Shown here piece by piece: positions 1 through 8,664 of a DNA stretch of 64,000 bases (within the stretch, counting starts at the first letter, position 1; every line of letters starts with the position of its first letter). The stretch is taken from contig NZ_JNAL01000014.1 of assembly GCF_000759955.1 (NCBI RefSeq), positions 31,287 through 95,286 of the forward strand, in the 5' to 3' direction. Source of the stretch: Prochlorococcus marinus str. MIT 9201 (GTDB lineage: Bacteria > Cyanobacteriota > Cyanobacteriia > PCC-6307 > Cyanobiaceae). The position numbers and the translations under genes are program-made. Under the pieces are notes generated by a model that was not told the DNA's origin, searched no databases, and worked only from the letters and a program-made list of their open reading frames with translations.

Positions 1-1
1 A

Positions 2-829
2 GGTAAATTAGGAATAAAAGAACTTAATCTTGAAATAAATACTTTGGGTGATCTTAATGATAGATTAAATTTTCAAAAATCCTTTTTAAAATGGCTAGAG
101 ATAAATAAAAATTCTCTAGATTTAGATTCTCAGAATAGGATTTGCAAAAATCCTTTAAGGATTTTGGACTCTAAGAATGTTCAAACACAAAAACTACTAG
201 AGAATGCTCCAAAATTATTTAATTTTTTATCCGAAAAAAGTCGTAAAAGATATTCAAATTTAAAAAAAAATTTAGAGGTTTTAAAAATACCTTATGTCGA
301 AAATTTTAAGCTTGTAAGAGGTTTAGATTACTATACCCATACAGCTTTTGAAATTACAAGTGGTTCTTTAGGCTCCCAAGCTACAGTTTGCGGAGGAGGA
401 AGATACGACGATTTAATAAAACAAATGGGAGGGCCAAATACCCCTGCAATTGGATTCGCTATTGGTTTAGAAAGATTAATTTTACTCGCAGGAAGAGAGT
501 TTGAAATTCCAAGAAATACTGATATCTATATCATTAATCAAGGCTTAATTGCTGAATCATTAGCAATGGATTTATCTAGAAAATTAAGAAATTATGATTT
601 ACTAGTTGAGTTAGATTTAAGTGGAGCTTCATTCTCTAAACAATTTAAGAAGGCAAATAAACTAAAACCCAAAAGTATTATTGTTATTGGTGATGATGAG
701 GCAGTTAATGGAGAATTCATTATAAGACTCTTTGATCAATCAGGTAATAGAAATGAACAAGAAATTATATCTTTTGAAAATGATATTAAATTAGAAAACT
801 GGATAAACAAAAACTTACTTTTAAATTAA
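2..829 (+). CDS. hisS: Histidyl-tRNA synthetase, C-terminal part (5' end outside window)
   Basis: This is the C-terminal 275 residues of a class II aminoacyl-tRNA synthetase that charges tRNA-His. The frame is open from base 2, so the start lies upstream of the window. The histidine-binding motif LVRGLDYYTHTAFE is followed by the Gly-rich CGGGRYDDL and by class II motif 3, GFAIGLERL. The last ~90 residues form the anticodon-binding domain (DIYIINQG to IIVIGDDE). The stop overlaps the ATG of the next small gene, so the two are probably co-transcribed. Confidence 0.95.
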   Translation, partial: GKLGIKELNLEINTLGDLNDRLNFQKSFLKWLEINKNSLDLDSQNRICKNPLRILDSKNVQTQKLLENAPKLFNFLSEKSRKRYSNLKKNLEVLKIPYVENFKLVRGLDYYTHTAFEITSGSLGSQATVCGGGRYDDLIKQMGGPNTPAIGFAIGLERLILLAGREFEIPRNTDIYIINQGLIAESLAMDLSRKLRNYDLLVELDLSGASFSKQFKKANKLKPKSIIVIGDDEAVNGEFIIRLFDQSGNRNEQEIISFENDIKLENWINKNLLLN

Positions 830-1119
830 TGTTCTTGAAGATAGTGATAATTTTTATTTTCATATTTATTTTTTTTAATTTAAGAAACTTTCTTAAATTA
901 AATAGAAAACAAAAAGTTTTCAATTCTAAAAAAATAACAACTTTCAATAAGAAGAATCTTAATAATTGGATGAATTTAACTAAAAAAGAAAGATATAACT
1001 TATCAAAACAAGATTCTGTAAAATACATGGATAAAAGAAAACTTTTATTAGACGAAATTAGAAAAGAATATAAAAAAATATCTAAAGAAAATTTTGAGGG
1101 TAACATTAAGAAAAAATAA
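829..1119 (+). CDS. Small basic membrane-anchored hypothetical protein
   Basis: A 96-residue protein with a very hydrophobic N-terminal helix (residues 2-18, almost all Ile/Phe/Leu/Val) and a Lys-rich cytoplasmic-type tail. Its ATG shares a base with the hisS stop (TAATG), which suggests translational coupling. I do not recognise a family. The overlap and the matched strand favour a real gene; a function cannot be given. Confidence 0.6.
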   Translation: MFLKIVIIFIFIFIFFNLRNFLKLNRKQKVFNSKKITTFNKKNLNNWMNLTKKERYNLSKQDSVKYMDKRKLLLDEIRKEYKKISKENFEGNIKKK

Positions 1120-1121
1120 TT

Positions 1122-1421
1122 ATGGAAAATTACTGGACTTCTATTAAACCTATAAATGGATTAAGACATTTTGTTTTGGTAAATGAGACTAAAGAAAAGG
1201 GAAATATTATTTTTTTGATGGTTTCTGTTCTTGATTCTGAGATTAATTTTAAAGTAACTTACGAAGAATTAATAAATGGTGGAAATTGGTACGAGGGATG
1301 GATCAATATTCCAAAGCTTCAATCGATTACTCAAGGATATTTTGATTATAAATCCAGCAAAAAAGAAGAAGGAATTGATGAGATATTTATTAATGAAGAT
1401 TCTTTATTTAACATTTCATAA
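1122..1421 (+). CDS. Conserved hypothetical protein (YWTSI...GLRHF type)
   Basis: A 99-residue soluble protein starting two bases after the previous stop, so it is the third member of the hisS transcript. It has a Trp/Tyr-rich beginning (MENYWTSI, GLRHFVLVN) and a central LINGGNWYEGW segment. It resembles short conserved proteins of marine picocyanobacteria, but I cannot name a domain. No signal peptide or membrane segment is visible. Confidence 0.7.
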   Translation: MENYWTSIKPINGLRHFVLVNETKEKGNIIFLMVSVLDSEINFKVTYEELINGGNWYEGWINIPKLQSITQGYFDYKSSKKEEGIDEIFINEDSLFNIS

Positions 1422-1556
1422 TTTGATATAAATCTTTCAAATCTTTTTTCTTCATAAATACTGGGATTTTGTTACTTAATAATTATTTAAAAGTTTTACC
1501 CCTTTCAAAAAAATAAAATTAACGTTATCAAGGATTAATAATGTTTACTTAATTCA

Positions 1557-1790
1557 ATGTTAGGGGTTAAATGGAGCTCATCTGAGTTGGCCGCTGAAAA
1601 ATTAGGAATAACTGAAATTAAACTCTCTTCTTTCCGTGAAAATGGAATACTCAAGCCTGGAATTCATTGGAAGAGCTCCCCACTAGGTCAGAAAAAACCT
1701 TGGAACCCCAAAGCACTTTATAATATAAAAATGTGTAGGAAAATAATCAATAAATTTTATTTTGAAGAAAAATATAATATTGCTGCCTAA
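1557..1790 (+). CDS. Small putative helix-turn-helix protein
   Basis: A 77-residue basic protein. Residues 7-40 (SSSELAAEKLGI... then LSSFRENGILKPGIHW) look like a MerR/excisionase-type winged helix-turn-helix in which the first helix reads a DNA groove. Such small DNA-binding proteins can act as regulators or recombination directionality factors; which applies here is unknown. The ATG at 1557 is preceded by an AT-rich leader of 135 bp without another gene. Confidence 0.6.
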   Translation: MLGVKWSSSELAAEKLGITEIKLSSFRENGILKPGIHWKSSPLGQKKPWNPKALYNIKMCRKIINKFYFEEKYNIAA

Positions 1791-1829
1791 TATCTTTTTT
1801 AAAAGTTATGTTAAAAATATTTAAAAACT

Positions 1830-2006
1830 CTACTCGATTAGATTCTCATCCTTGCAATCAATCAGAGTATTTTGCAAAGTTGGATATAAGTTGATCATAT
1901 TGATATACTGTTTTGATTTTCTATAGGATTTTGCAGCCTTTTTGTAATGAACTTCCGATTTCATTTCTAGTGAAAATTTTCTAGAAGACTCTTGAGAAGT
2001 AGTCAT
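1830..2006 (-). CDS. Small basic hypothetical protein (58 aa)
   Basis: An ATG-started frame of 58 codons on the minus strand, rich in Lys, Ser and Tyr (begins MTTSQESSRKFSLEMKSEVH and ends DCKDENLIE). Its amphipathic composition (YKKAAKSYRKSKQYINMINLY) suggests a helical hairpin. No family is recognised. It fills an otherwise empty gap and has a sensible amino acid composition, so it is probably real. Confidence 0.45.
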   Translation of the reverse strand: MTTSQESSRKFSLEMKSEVHYKKAAKSYRKSKQYINMINLYPTLQNTLIDCKDENLIE

Positions 2007-2337
2007 AATATTAAATATCTTATTCCATATTTAATAATTGTTTGAAAATGAGGCAATAACCACAATGGTTTAATGAAACAAAACATCGTTATAATGTCAG
2101 CAAAATAAAATTTATCTAACTTATTTGAATATAAAAATACTGTTTTATTTGATAGAACTTATATCTCTAAGAATAATTTTTCTTCATTAAATCTACCTTT
2201 TTTGCTAATTGTTTGCCTTATGAAGATTTCTTGTTTAGTAATAGTTAGGATTACTAACCTTTACAATTTTGTTATGAATTCAACTGTTTGGTGAAATATA
2301 AAGTATTCTCAAAACGTTTAAGCTAATCAATTCCTAA
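2007..2337. other. Non-coding leader upstream of pcb
   Basis: This 331-bp AT-rich stretch separates the divergent 58-aa gene from pcb. A TATAAAGT hexamer-like box lies about 40 bp before the pcb start (near 2297) and could be its -10 element. No ORF above about 25 codons with a plausible start and no clear hairpin were seen. A strong promoter and long 5' UTR are expected for an abundant antenna protein. Confidence 0.4.
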
Positions 2338-3396
2338 ATGCAAACCTATGGAAATCCAGATACTACCTATGGATGGTGGGCTGGTAATTCAGGTGTAGCA
2401 AATCGCTCGGGAAAATTTATTGCTGCTCACGTAGCTCATGCAGGATTAATTGTTTTCTGGGCGGGTGCATTCACCCTTTTTGAACTTTCACGATTTGACC
2501 CCAGCGTCCCAATGGGTCATCAACCTCTAATCGTTCTACCTCATTTAGCAACTCTTGGAATAGGGTTTGATGCTAATGGCGTTGCGATGGGAGATACTAA
2601 ACCTGTTCTAGCGATAGCAATAGTTCACTTAGTTTCTTCTATGGTTTTAGCAGCAGGCGGACTTTTACACTCTTTACTTCTTCCTGGAAATCTAGAAGAT
2701 TCTGAGGTAGCAAGAGCTAGAAAATTCAATATTGAATGGGATAATCCAGACAAATTGACATTTATTCTTGGTCACCATCTAATTATTCTAGGTTTTGCAG
2801 TTATCGCTTTTGTTGAATGGGCAAGGGTACATGGAATTTATGATCCAGCTATTGGTTCTGTAAGACAGGTTGAGTATGAATTAAATTTGGCCAAAATTTG
2901 GAATCACCAAACCGACTTTTTGACTATTGATAGTCTTGAAGAAGTAATGGGAGGTCATGCTTTCCTTGCTTTCGTTGAGATCACTGGTGGTGCTTGGCAT
3001 ATTGCTACTAAGCAAGTTGGTGAATTTACCAAGTTCAAAGGTAAAGGACTTCTTTCTGCAGAAGCTGTTTTATCATGGTCACTAGCTGGAATAGGCTGGA
3101 TGGCTATTATCGCAGCTTTCTGGAGTGCTGCTAACACTACAGTTTATCCAACTGAATTCTTTGGTGAACCACTTGAATTGAAGTTTAGTATTTCTCCTTA
3201 TTGGGTAGATACTGTTGATCTTCCTGATGGTGAGTACACTTCAAGAGCATGGTTAGCTAATGTTCATTACTATTTTGGATTCTTCTTTATTCAAGGTCAT
3301 CTATGGCACGCTTTAAGAGCACTAGGCTTTGATTTCAAGAGAGTTACAAATGCTATCAGTAACATTGATAGTGCAACAGTTACTCTTAAAGATTAA
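2338..3396 (+). CDS. pcbA: Pcb divinyl chlorophyll a/b-binding light-harvesting protein
   Basis: A 352-residue thylakoid antenna protein of the CP43/IsiA/Pcb family, the main light-harvesting complex of Prochlorococcus in place of phycobilisomes. Six membrane helices are visible, with chlorophyll-ligating His residues ([73 protein letters not shown]). The large lumenal loop between helices 5 and 6 of PsbC/CP43 is missing, which distinguishes Pcb from PsbC. The length matches the single Pcb of high-light strains. It is followed directly by a Rho-independent terminator and is monocistronic. Confidence 0.95.
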   Translation: MQTYGNPDTTYGWWAGNSGVANRSGKFIAAHVAHAGLIVFWAGAFTLFELSRFDPSVPMGHQPLIVLPHLATLGIGFDANGVAMGDTKPVLAIAIVHLVSSMVLAAGGLLHSLLLPGNLEDSEVARARKFNIEWDNPDKLTFILGHHLIILGFAVIAFVEWARVHGIYDPAIGSVRQVEYELNLAKIWNHQTDFLTIDSLEEVMGGHAFLAFVEITGGAWHIATKQVGEFTKFKGKGLLSAEAVLSWSLAGIGWMAIIAAFWSAANTTVYPTEFFGEPLELKFSISPYWVDTVDLPDGEYTSRAWLANVHYYFGFFFIQGHLWHALRALGFDFKRVTNAISNIDSATVTLKD

Positions 3397-3421
3397 TTTT
3401 CAAATTTTATTATTAATATCA

Positions 3422-3449
3422 AAAGGCTCCTTTCATAGGGGCCTTTTTT
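3422..3449 (+). terminator. Rho-independent terminator of pcb
   Basis: A hairpin of AAAGGCTCC, a 7-base loop, and GGGGCCTTT followed by a T run, 26 bp after the pcb stop. One T/G wobble lies in the stem. Confidence 0.85.
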
Positions 3450-3489
3450 ATTTGAAAAATTTTGTTTATTAATTTAGATTTAGAATTAG

Positions 3490-4878
3490 ATGTTTTTGAA
3501 ATTATTGAATTTTTTTTCGATACAAAATAAAGATGTTTTTTCAAATTCTCTATTGATAAGTTTTTTGGGATTATTAATTATATTTTTTTTGTTGGTTTTT
3601 GGGAGGAAATTAAAACTTGCTGTTCAACTTGAGAGATTTGGATTGCCGATAGCAGTTATATCAGGAATTTTAGGTATATCTATAGGCCCTTTTGGAGCTA
3701 TACACTTTTTGCCAAAAGAAACTATCAATGTTTGGAGTAATTTACCTACTCCTCTTTTATCATTAGTCTTCGCAACTTTAATGATGGGAAGACCTATCCC
3801 GAATATAAATGGTTTAGTTAAACCAATTTTTAATCAATTTTTATTAGCTCTTTCACTAGGTTTTGGACAATTTTTTGTGGGTGGCCTTGTTGTTAAATAT
3901 TTTCTGCCTCCATCTATGGATGCAAATCCTCTAATGGGATGTTTAATAGAGGTAGGTTTTGAAGGTGGTCATGGAGCTGCATCAATAATCGGTGAAAGTT
4001 TTAATAAACTTGGTTTCCCAAATGGTTTAGATCTAGGTTTGGCTATGGCAACAATGGGTCTTTTATCCTCTTCACTATTGGGGAGCATATTTATTTTTCT
4101 TGGTAGAACTTTAGGTCTCTCAGATACTGAGGAAATTCTTGAACAAAAAGACACTCTAAAGGGAAAAAATAAGATAGGAATTTTTGCAGATTTAAGAATT
4201 TTTATAATAAATCTTGGATTCTCCGGTTTGGCAATTTCTTTTGGTGTTTTGCTACTTAAATTTTTAAGGTATATTTCAATTTCTTTTGGTGATTTTTCGA
4301 AGGAAATTATTTTTTCACTACCAGTATTCCCCTTTATTCTTATAGGTTCGCTCCTTATTAGATATGTATTAGAGAAAACCAAAAATACAGAATTTATTTC
4401 AAATATTCTGCAAAGGGAGATTGGTATTTTATCCACAGACTTATTGATTTTTACAGCTATGGCGAGTTTAGATATTGCAGTTGTCTTTGATAATTGGATA
4501 CTTATTTTAGTGTTTACTATTTTCGGGTTATTTTGGAATTTAATCTGCATTGCTTTTTTTGCATACTTTATTTTTGATGATTATTGGTTTGAAAAAAGTT
4601 TGATAGAGTTTGGGAATTCTACAGGTGTAGTAGCTTCTGGGCTACTTCTTTTAAGGCTTGCAGATCCTAAAAATATTTCTAAGACTTTACCAATTTTTAC
4701 GTCAAAACAGCTATTCGCTCAGTTAATTCTTTCTGGGGGACTATTCACAGTTCTCGCACCATTAATGATTTCTAAAATTGGGTTAGATTATTGGACAGAA
4801 ATTTGTGCCCTAATTACATTCGCAATTCTTTTTATTGCATTGATTTTTAACAAAGTAGAGATGAAAAAGTTTCAATAA
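3490..4878 (+). CDS. gltS: Sodium/glutamate symporter family (GltS, ESS) protein
   Basis: A 462-residue polytopic membrane protein with about 10-12 helices. It has the GltS hallmarks: FGLPIAVISGILGI after helix 1, and a central glycine-rich reentrant GCLIEVGFEGGHGAAS (residues ~150-165), repeated in inverted form near FGNSTGVVASGLLLLRLADP in the C-terminal half. The family imports glutamate with Na+ across the plasma membrane; substrate in this organism is inferred. A long hydrophilic linker (about residues 215-235) separates the two halves. Confidence 0.85.
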   Translation: MFLKLLNFFSIQNKDVFSNSLLISFLGLLIIFFLLVFGRKLKLAVQLERFGLPIAVISGILGISIGPFGAIHFLPKETINVWSNLPTPLLSLVFATLMMGRPIPNINGLVKPIFNQFLLALSLGFGQFFVGGLVVKYFLPPSMDANPLMGCLIEVGFEGGHGAASIIGESFNKLGFPNGLDLGLAMATMGLLSSSLLGSIFIFLGRTLGLSDTEEILEQKDTLKGKNKIGIFADLRIFIINLGFSGLAISFGVLLLKFLRYISISFGDFSKEIIFSLPVFPFILIGSLLIRYVLEKTKNTEFISNILQREIGILSTDLLIFTAMASLDIAVVFDNWILILVFTIFGLFWNLICIAFFAYFIFDDYWFEKSLIEFGNSTGVVASGLLLLRLADPKNISKTLPIFTSKQLFAQLILSGGLFTVLAPLMISKIGLDYWTEICALITFAILFIALIFNKVEMKKFQ

Positions 4879-4914
4879 TAACCCTAGAATGGTAAAAGCT
4901 TAAATTTTATTTTA

Positions 4915-5172
4915 ATGTCATTTTCTCCCTACGATATTCCACCTCAAGAAAATAAAGGGAAGTGGTTTAGGAGTCATTTACTTGGAAGGGAAATCGAACT
5001 TGGTGAATTGTATAGTCTTGGATCAAATGATTTAGATTTGCTTATGGCGGAGACTGCAGAAATCAGGAGCGATCTTGATTTTAAGGAAAAAAATATAGGC
5101 AAATTTAGGACTGCAGGATATTTTTTGGAGTTAGCAAGAATAATTGAAAAAAGGAAGTTGTTAGAAAGTTAA
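4915..5172 (+). CDS. Conserved cyanobacterial hypothetical protein (85 aa)
   Basis: A small soluble protein with a conserved-looking N-terminus (SFSPYDIPPQENKGKWFRSHLLGREIELGELYSLGSND) and an amphipathic C-terminus. It lies 36 bp after gltS on the same strand. Its stop overlaps the stop of the convergent GST-like gene by four bases. No known domain is recognised. Confidence 0.7.
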   Translation: MSFSPYDIPPQENKGKWFRSHLLGREIELGELYSLGSNDLDLLMAETAEIRSDLDFKEKNIGKFRTAGYFLELARIIEKRKLLES

Positions 5173-5828
5173 TTAGATGGGAAGTAATTTGCCTTAGAAT
5201 ATGGTCCCCATAATTCGTATTTATACATTAAGGATTTAAATTCTCTATTTTTCTCAAATGAATCTAACCAGTTTTTTATTGAGGATTCAAAATAATTTGT
5301 TCTTTTTTGACTTTCACAAGCGATTCTAAATTGTCTTACAAAAGGCCAAATAGACCAATCAGCGATTGTGGGGCTATCTCCAAAAAAGTATTTGTTTTCT
5401 GCAAGAAGTTGGTTCCATCTCTTTATAAATTTAATCGCATTTGTGAAATGAAATTCTTCATCATTATTCTTATATCTTGTGGCATATTTAAATCGATCTA
5501 AATGATATTTGAATTCGTTATCATTTTCATTAATTATTTCAAAAATTTCTTCCTTTTTGTTCTCAGGAAAATAAATTAATTTGATGTTTTCCTTTTTTGA
5601 CTCTGAGAGAGCCCACAGAATGATTTCAAGACTCTCTTCAATAACTTCACTATTTTTTTTTATAAGTATTGGAACCGTTTTCGTTTTTGAATTATTTAAA
5701 AAATCTAGAGGTTTGTTTTTTAAATCAATTTCTCTTATCTCTACTTTTATTTCACAAATTAATATGGCCCATCTTGCACGAATTGCATATGGACATCTTC
5801 GAAATGAATATAAAATATCGTTTGTCAT
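5169..5828 (-). CDS. Glutathione S-transferase-like protein
   Basis: A 219-residue protein. The N-terminal thioredoxin-like domain begins with ILYSFRRCPYAIRARWAI, where the CPY stretch holds the catalytic Cys/Ser position, and includes the cis-proline segment TVPIL and the glutathione-contacting EES motif. The C-terminal part is all-helical (FGDSPTIADWSIWPFVRQFR). It is cytosolic. Conjugation or dehydroascorbate/thiol reductase activity is possible; the substrate cannot be told from sequence. Confidence 0.8.
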   Translation of the reverse strand: MTNDILYSFRRCPYAIRARWAILICEIKVEIREIDLKNKPLDFLNNSKTKTVPILIKKNSEVIEESLEIILWALSESKKENIKLIYFPENKKEEIFEIINENDNEFKYHLDRFKYATRYKNNDEEFHFTNAIKFIKRWNQLLAENKYFFGDSPTIADWSIWPFVRQFRIACESQKRTNYFESSIKNWLDSFEKNREFKSLMYKYELWGPYSKANYFPSN

Positions 5829-5902
5829 TTTGTAAAAACTTTTAATTTCCTTTACTCTTTTAGTATTATCTAAATAGGAATAATATTAATTTTACAACGC
5901 AA

Positions 5903-6445
5903 ATGTCTGGATATGTTTACCTTATCAGAGTAGGAGACCTTTATAGAATTGGGAAAACGAATAATCTTGAAAAAAAAATTAAGAAATTAAAACCAGATGA
6001 ATTATTAACATCAATTATGACAAAGGAGCCAGAAACTCTTGAAGCAAGATTACTAAGAAAATATAAGTCGCAAAGAATTCCTGAAACTGGTTATTTAAAA
6101 CTTTCTAAAAGAGAAATTAGAGAATGCAAAAAGCAATTTGAATTAAAAGGAAGCTTACCTCATACTTTAGACGCTGAAGTTTCCATTACTCTATTTGCAT
6201 CTTTTTTATTGTTTTCCTCAAGTTTCTTTATTTTAAATTATCTAAATTTTGGATTTGTAAAAGCTATAGCTTATTCTTTTGGCATGGCATCACTACCAAT
6301 GGTTGTGTTATTTATTACGGGCAGTTTTGGTGGATATTTTTCTGAAGATTTATCTCTTTTTTCATTGTTAACTAATCGAATAAAAGGTTTATTTATAGCA
6401 ATTGCAATGCTCTCAATGGCTTATTTAATTTTCAATTTAGGTTAA
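5903..6445 (+). CDS. GIY-YIG/T5orf172-like domain fused to membrane helices
   Basis: A 180-residue protein. Residues 1-90 resemble the T5orf172/MUG113 branch of the GIY-YIG nuclease fold: YVYLI...YRIGKT, EARLLRKYKSQRI, ETGYLKL. Residues ~95-180 carry three hydrophobic helices. An N-terminal nuclease-like domain tethered to a membrane is unusual. Whether it still cuts DNA is unknown; the Arg and Glu positions typical of the fold are present. The stop overlaps the convergent SDR gene by four bases. Confidence 0.65.
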   Translation: MSGYVYLIRVGDLYRIGKTNNLEKKIKKLKPDELLTSIMTKEPETLEARLLRKYKSQRIPETGYLKLSKREIRECKKQFELKGSLPHTLDAEVSITLFASFLLFSSSFFILNYLNFGFVKAIAYSFGMASLPMVVLFITGSFGGYFSEDLSLFSLLTNRIKGLFIAIAMLSMAYLIFNLG

Positions 6446-7149
6446 ATTTCATAATTACAATTTAACGCAACTTCAAATGGTACTGATTGGGAAGGTAACT
6501 TCAGAATAGTTGAACATATTTCAGCAATATCTTCAGGCTGTGTCATGCTTAATTTGTCTAAGGAAGAGATATTTTGGGCCATTTCTGTATTAACCCAACT
6601 TGGGCAAATTGCTGAAATTCTAATATTTTTATCCCAACCTTTATTTTTCATTGTTTGGCATAATCCCATCAAAGCAAATTTTGAAGAAGAGTAAGCGGCT
6701 AAATCCCCTTTAGATCTTTTCCCACTCATTGAAACTAAAACAATAATCCTCCCCCTTCCTGAGGCGCATAAATGATCCCAAGAAAGCCTACACAAATTCC
6801 AAATTGCCAAAAAGTTGATATTTAGTGTATTTAAAATATCTTCTTCGTCACCATCATTGAATAAAAAAGGAACTTTCGATAATACTCCAGAACAATTTAT
6901 AACTGAATCAAATCCTCCAAATTCATCTACAGTATTTTTTATCCAATTTTGGGCTGATATTTTGTTTAATGCATCATATTTGTTAATTATAATTCTCCCT
7001 TCAGGCCATTTTCTTGGATCAATAACACTCCCCTTTAGTGATTCTAGATTTCTAATGCCAACACTAATTCTGTTGCCTTCTTTTAATTCTTTATGTGCAA
7101 TATTTAATCCAATACCTCTACTTGCTCCACTTATAAGTATTGTCCTCAT
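6442..7149 (-). CDS. Short-chain dehydrogenase/reductase
   Basis: A 235-residue classical SDR. The NAD(P)-binding motif is SGASRGIG (residues ~7-14), followed by NCSGVLS (NNAG variant) and the catalytic Ser plus YSSSK (Tyr-x3-Lys). The substrate is unknown. It lies seven bases after the lycopene cyclase gene on the same strand and is probably its operon partner, so a role in lipid or carotenoid chemistry is conceivable but only inferred. Confidence 0.85.
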   Translation of the reverse strand: MRTILISGASRGIGLNIAHKELKEGNRISVGIRNLESLKGSVIDPRKWPEGRIIINKYDALNKISAQNWIKNTVDEFGGFDSVINCSGVLSKVPFLFNDGDEEDILNTLNINFLAIWNLCRLSWDHLCASGRGRIIVLVSMSGKRSKGDLAAYSSSKFALMGLCQTMKNKGWDKNIRISAICPSWVNTEMAQNISSLDKLSMTQPEDIAEICSTILKLPSQSVPFEVALNCNYEI

Positions 7150-7156
7150 TTTGAAA

Positions 7157-8440
7157 CTATATATTTGGAAATATTATCCTAAGTAACATTTTAAACTCTC
7201 TACCATGCATAATCATCAGACCTTTCTTTACACTCCATGGAGCTTTTATAAACATTTTGAACATTGCATATACAATCTCTCTTAAGGAAAGAGTATCAGT
7301 TAGAAAACCATACCATTGATTTTTAGGTAGTTGGAAAAAACTGCCAAAAAATTCTCTCAAAAGTTTTTCGTCAAACCGCATGAGTTTTTCTAATCCAAAT
7401 TGGTAAAGTGATTTCTTTCTAATTAATTCTTTTGACCATAAAGTTTCCCAACCTTTTCTTGCAATATGATAGGTACTCAGATTTTTGTTTTTAATTGCTT
7501 CTGATACTGCTTTTGCGACAAGTGGAGCTCTTCTTAAAACATTACCAATTAAGTATCCTGATGCAGGATGTACCATTGAAGCAGCACCACCATATCCAAG
7601 TATTTGTTGTTTGAAATCTGGTATTGGCATATTCATTGGTAGAAACAAACCCAGCTCTTCATGTTGCATGCTTGTAATAGATATATTTCGATAAGATAGC
7701 CTTTTCTCCAGTCTCTCTTTTAAATTTTCCATTGTTAGAGGATTTACTAAACCAAGAGATGTTTCCTCAAGAAAATATTTTCCATTTCCCATATCCATGG
7801 CATAAAGAAAAGTGGGCGGTTCTTTTCTTTGGTCTTCATTAAGGTGGTCATTTCTATAATCCATTAATACAAACTGCCCTTTTTTCAGCGGAGGTTTACT
7901 AAAATTACCCACTATTCCGTAACAAGTTTGTACTGCTAAAGGACCACAAGATTTTAATTTAAGAAAAACAGGATCATATCCTGTTGCATCTACTACTAAT
8001 CTTGCAGAATAAGTATTGCCATCTTTTGTAGTTACTGTACTTTTATATTTTTCATAATGTATTTTGTTTGCAAAGCCTTGATGCCATTTAATAAATGACT
8101 TATTACATTCATTAAACCAAAAATTGTGGAGTTTCTTTTTATCAAATAGTCCATAATCTAGAAAATGCTCTGTGGCTTTGTTCTCATCGTCCTGTTCTTC
8201 TAAAGCGCCATGCCCAAAAAAACTTACAGTATTCTTCCATCTATATTCAAGCAAATCCTGAAGCCCAAGTTGATCAACTTCTTCCCCCCAAATACCATAA
8301 GTGTTAGGCCAAGGTTCATCTGGTCCATTTGGAGAAAGAACTTCAACATCTAATTTTTCCTTCCCCAAAGCTGATGCAATTGCCATGCCGGCAGGCCCTG
8401 CGCCCAAAACAAGAACATCTGGCATGCTTTCTTTTGACAT
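7157..8440 (-). CDS. crtL: Lycopene cyclase (CrtL family, probably CrtL-e)
   Basis: A 427-residue FAD/NAD-dependent cyclase that closes the ends of lycopene in carotenoid synthesis. The dinucleotide fold motif is VLVLGAGPAGMAIASAL near the N-terminus. Family motifs follow: the PNTYGIWGEEV box, LVVDATGYDP, and the C-terminal GYGGAASMVHPASGYLIGNVL. Prochlorococcus has two CrtL paralogs, one mono- and one bifunctional (beta and epsilon rings). I assign the epsilon/bifunctional one mainly because it lies a few genes from pcb, as I recall for MED4; the paralog assignment is less sure than the family. Confidence 0.88.
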   Translation of the reverse strand: MSKESMPDVLVLGAGPAGMAIASALGKEKLDVEVLSPNGPDEPWPNTYGIWGEEVDQLGLQDLLEYRWKNTVSFFGHGALEEQDDENKATEHFLDYGLFDKKKLHNFWFNECNKSFIKWHQGFANKIHYEKYKSTVTTKDGNTYSARLVVDATGYDPVFLKLKSCGPLAVQTCYGIVGNFSKPPLKKGQFVLMDYRNDHLNEDQRKEPPTFLYAMDMGNGKYFLEETSLGLVNPLTMENLKERLEKRLSYRNISITSMQHEELGLFLPMNMPIPDFKQQILGYGGAASMVHPASGYLIGNVLRRAPLVAKAVSEAIKNKNLSTYHIARKGWETLWSKELIRKKSLYQFGLEKLMRFDEKLLREFFGSFFQLPKNQWYGFLTDTLSLREIVYAMFKMFIKAPWSVKKGLMIMHGREFKMLLRIIFPNI

Positions 8441-8664
8441 TAAATATAAATTTTATGATTAAAGAAATTTATGGAACCAAATATAATTTCTCCTATTGTG
8501 TTTTTATATTCCATCCAGTACTTGTAACGAGAGTAGGTTAATAATAATCAAATTACTCAAATACTAGTGACTAAGTTTTCAGTGTTTTAACAATAATTTA
8601 TAAGATTACAAAATAAAAAAAACTTTATTTATTTTTTTATTATAAAAAAAATATAGGAATTTAA

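Noticed and set aside
786..1106. Minus-strand frame over the 96-aa gene downstream of hisS
   Set aside because: Shadow of an AT-rich plus-strand gene that is coupled to hisS by TAATG.
2338..3396. psbC or isiA
   Set aside because: Too short for PsbC (no large lumenal loop) and the organism-type context fits Pcb.
3969..4550. Long minus-strand open frame inside gltS
   Set aside because: Antisense shadow of a clear membrane transporter; its translation is unlike a protein family.
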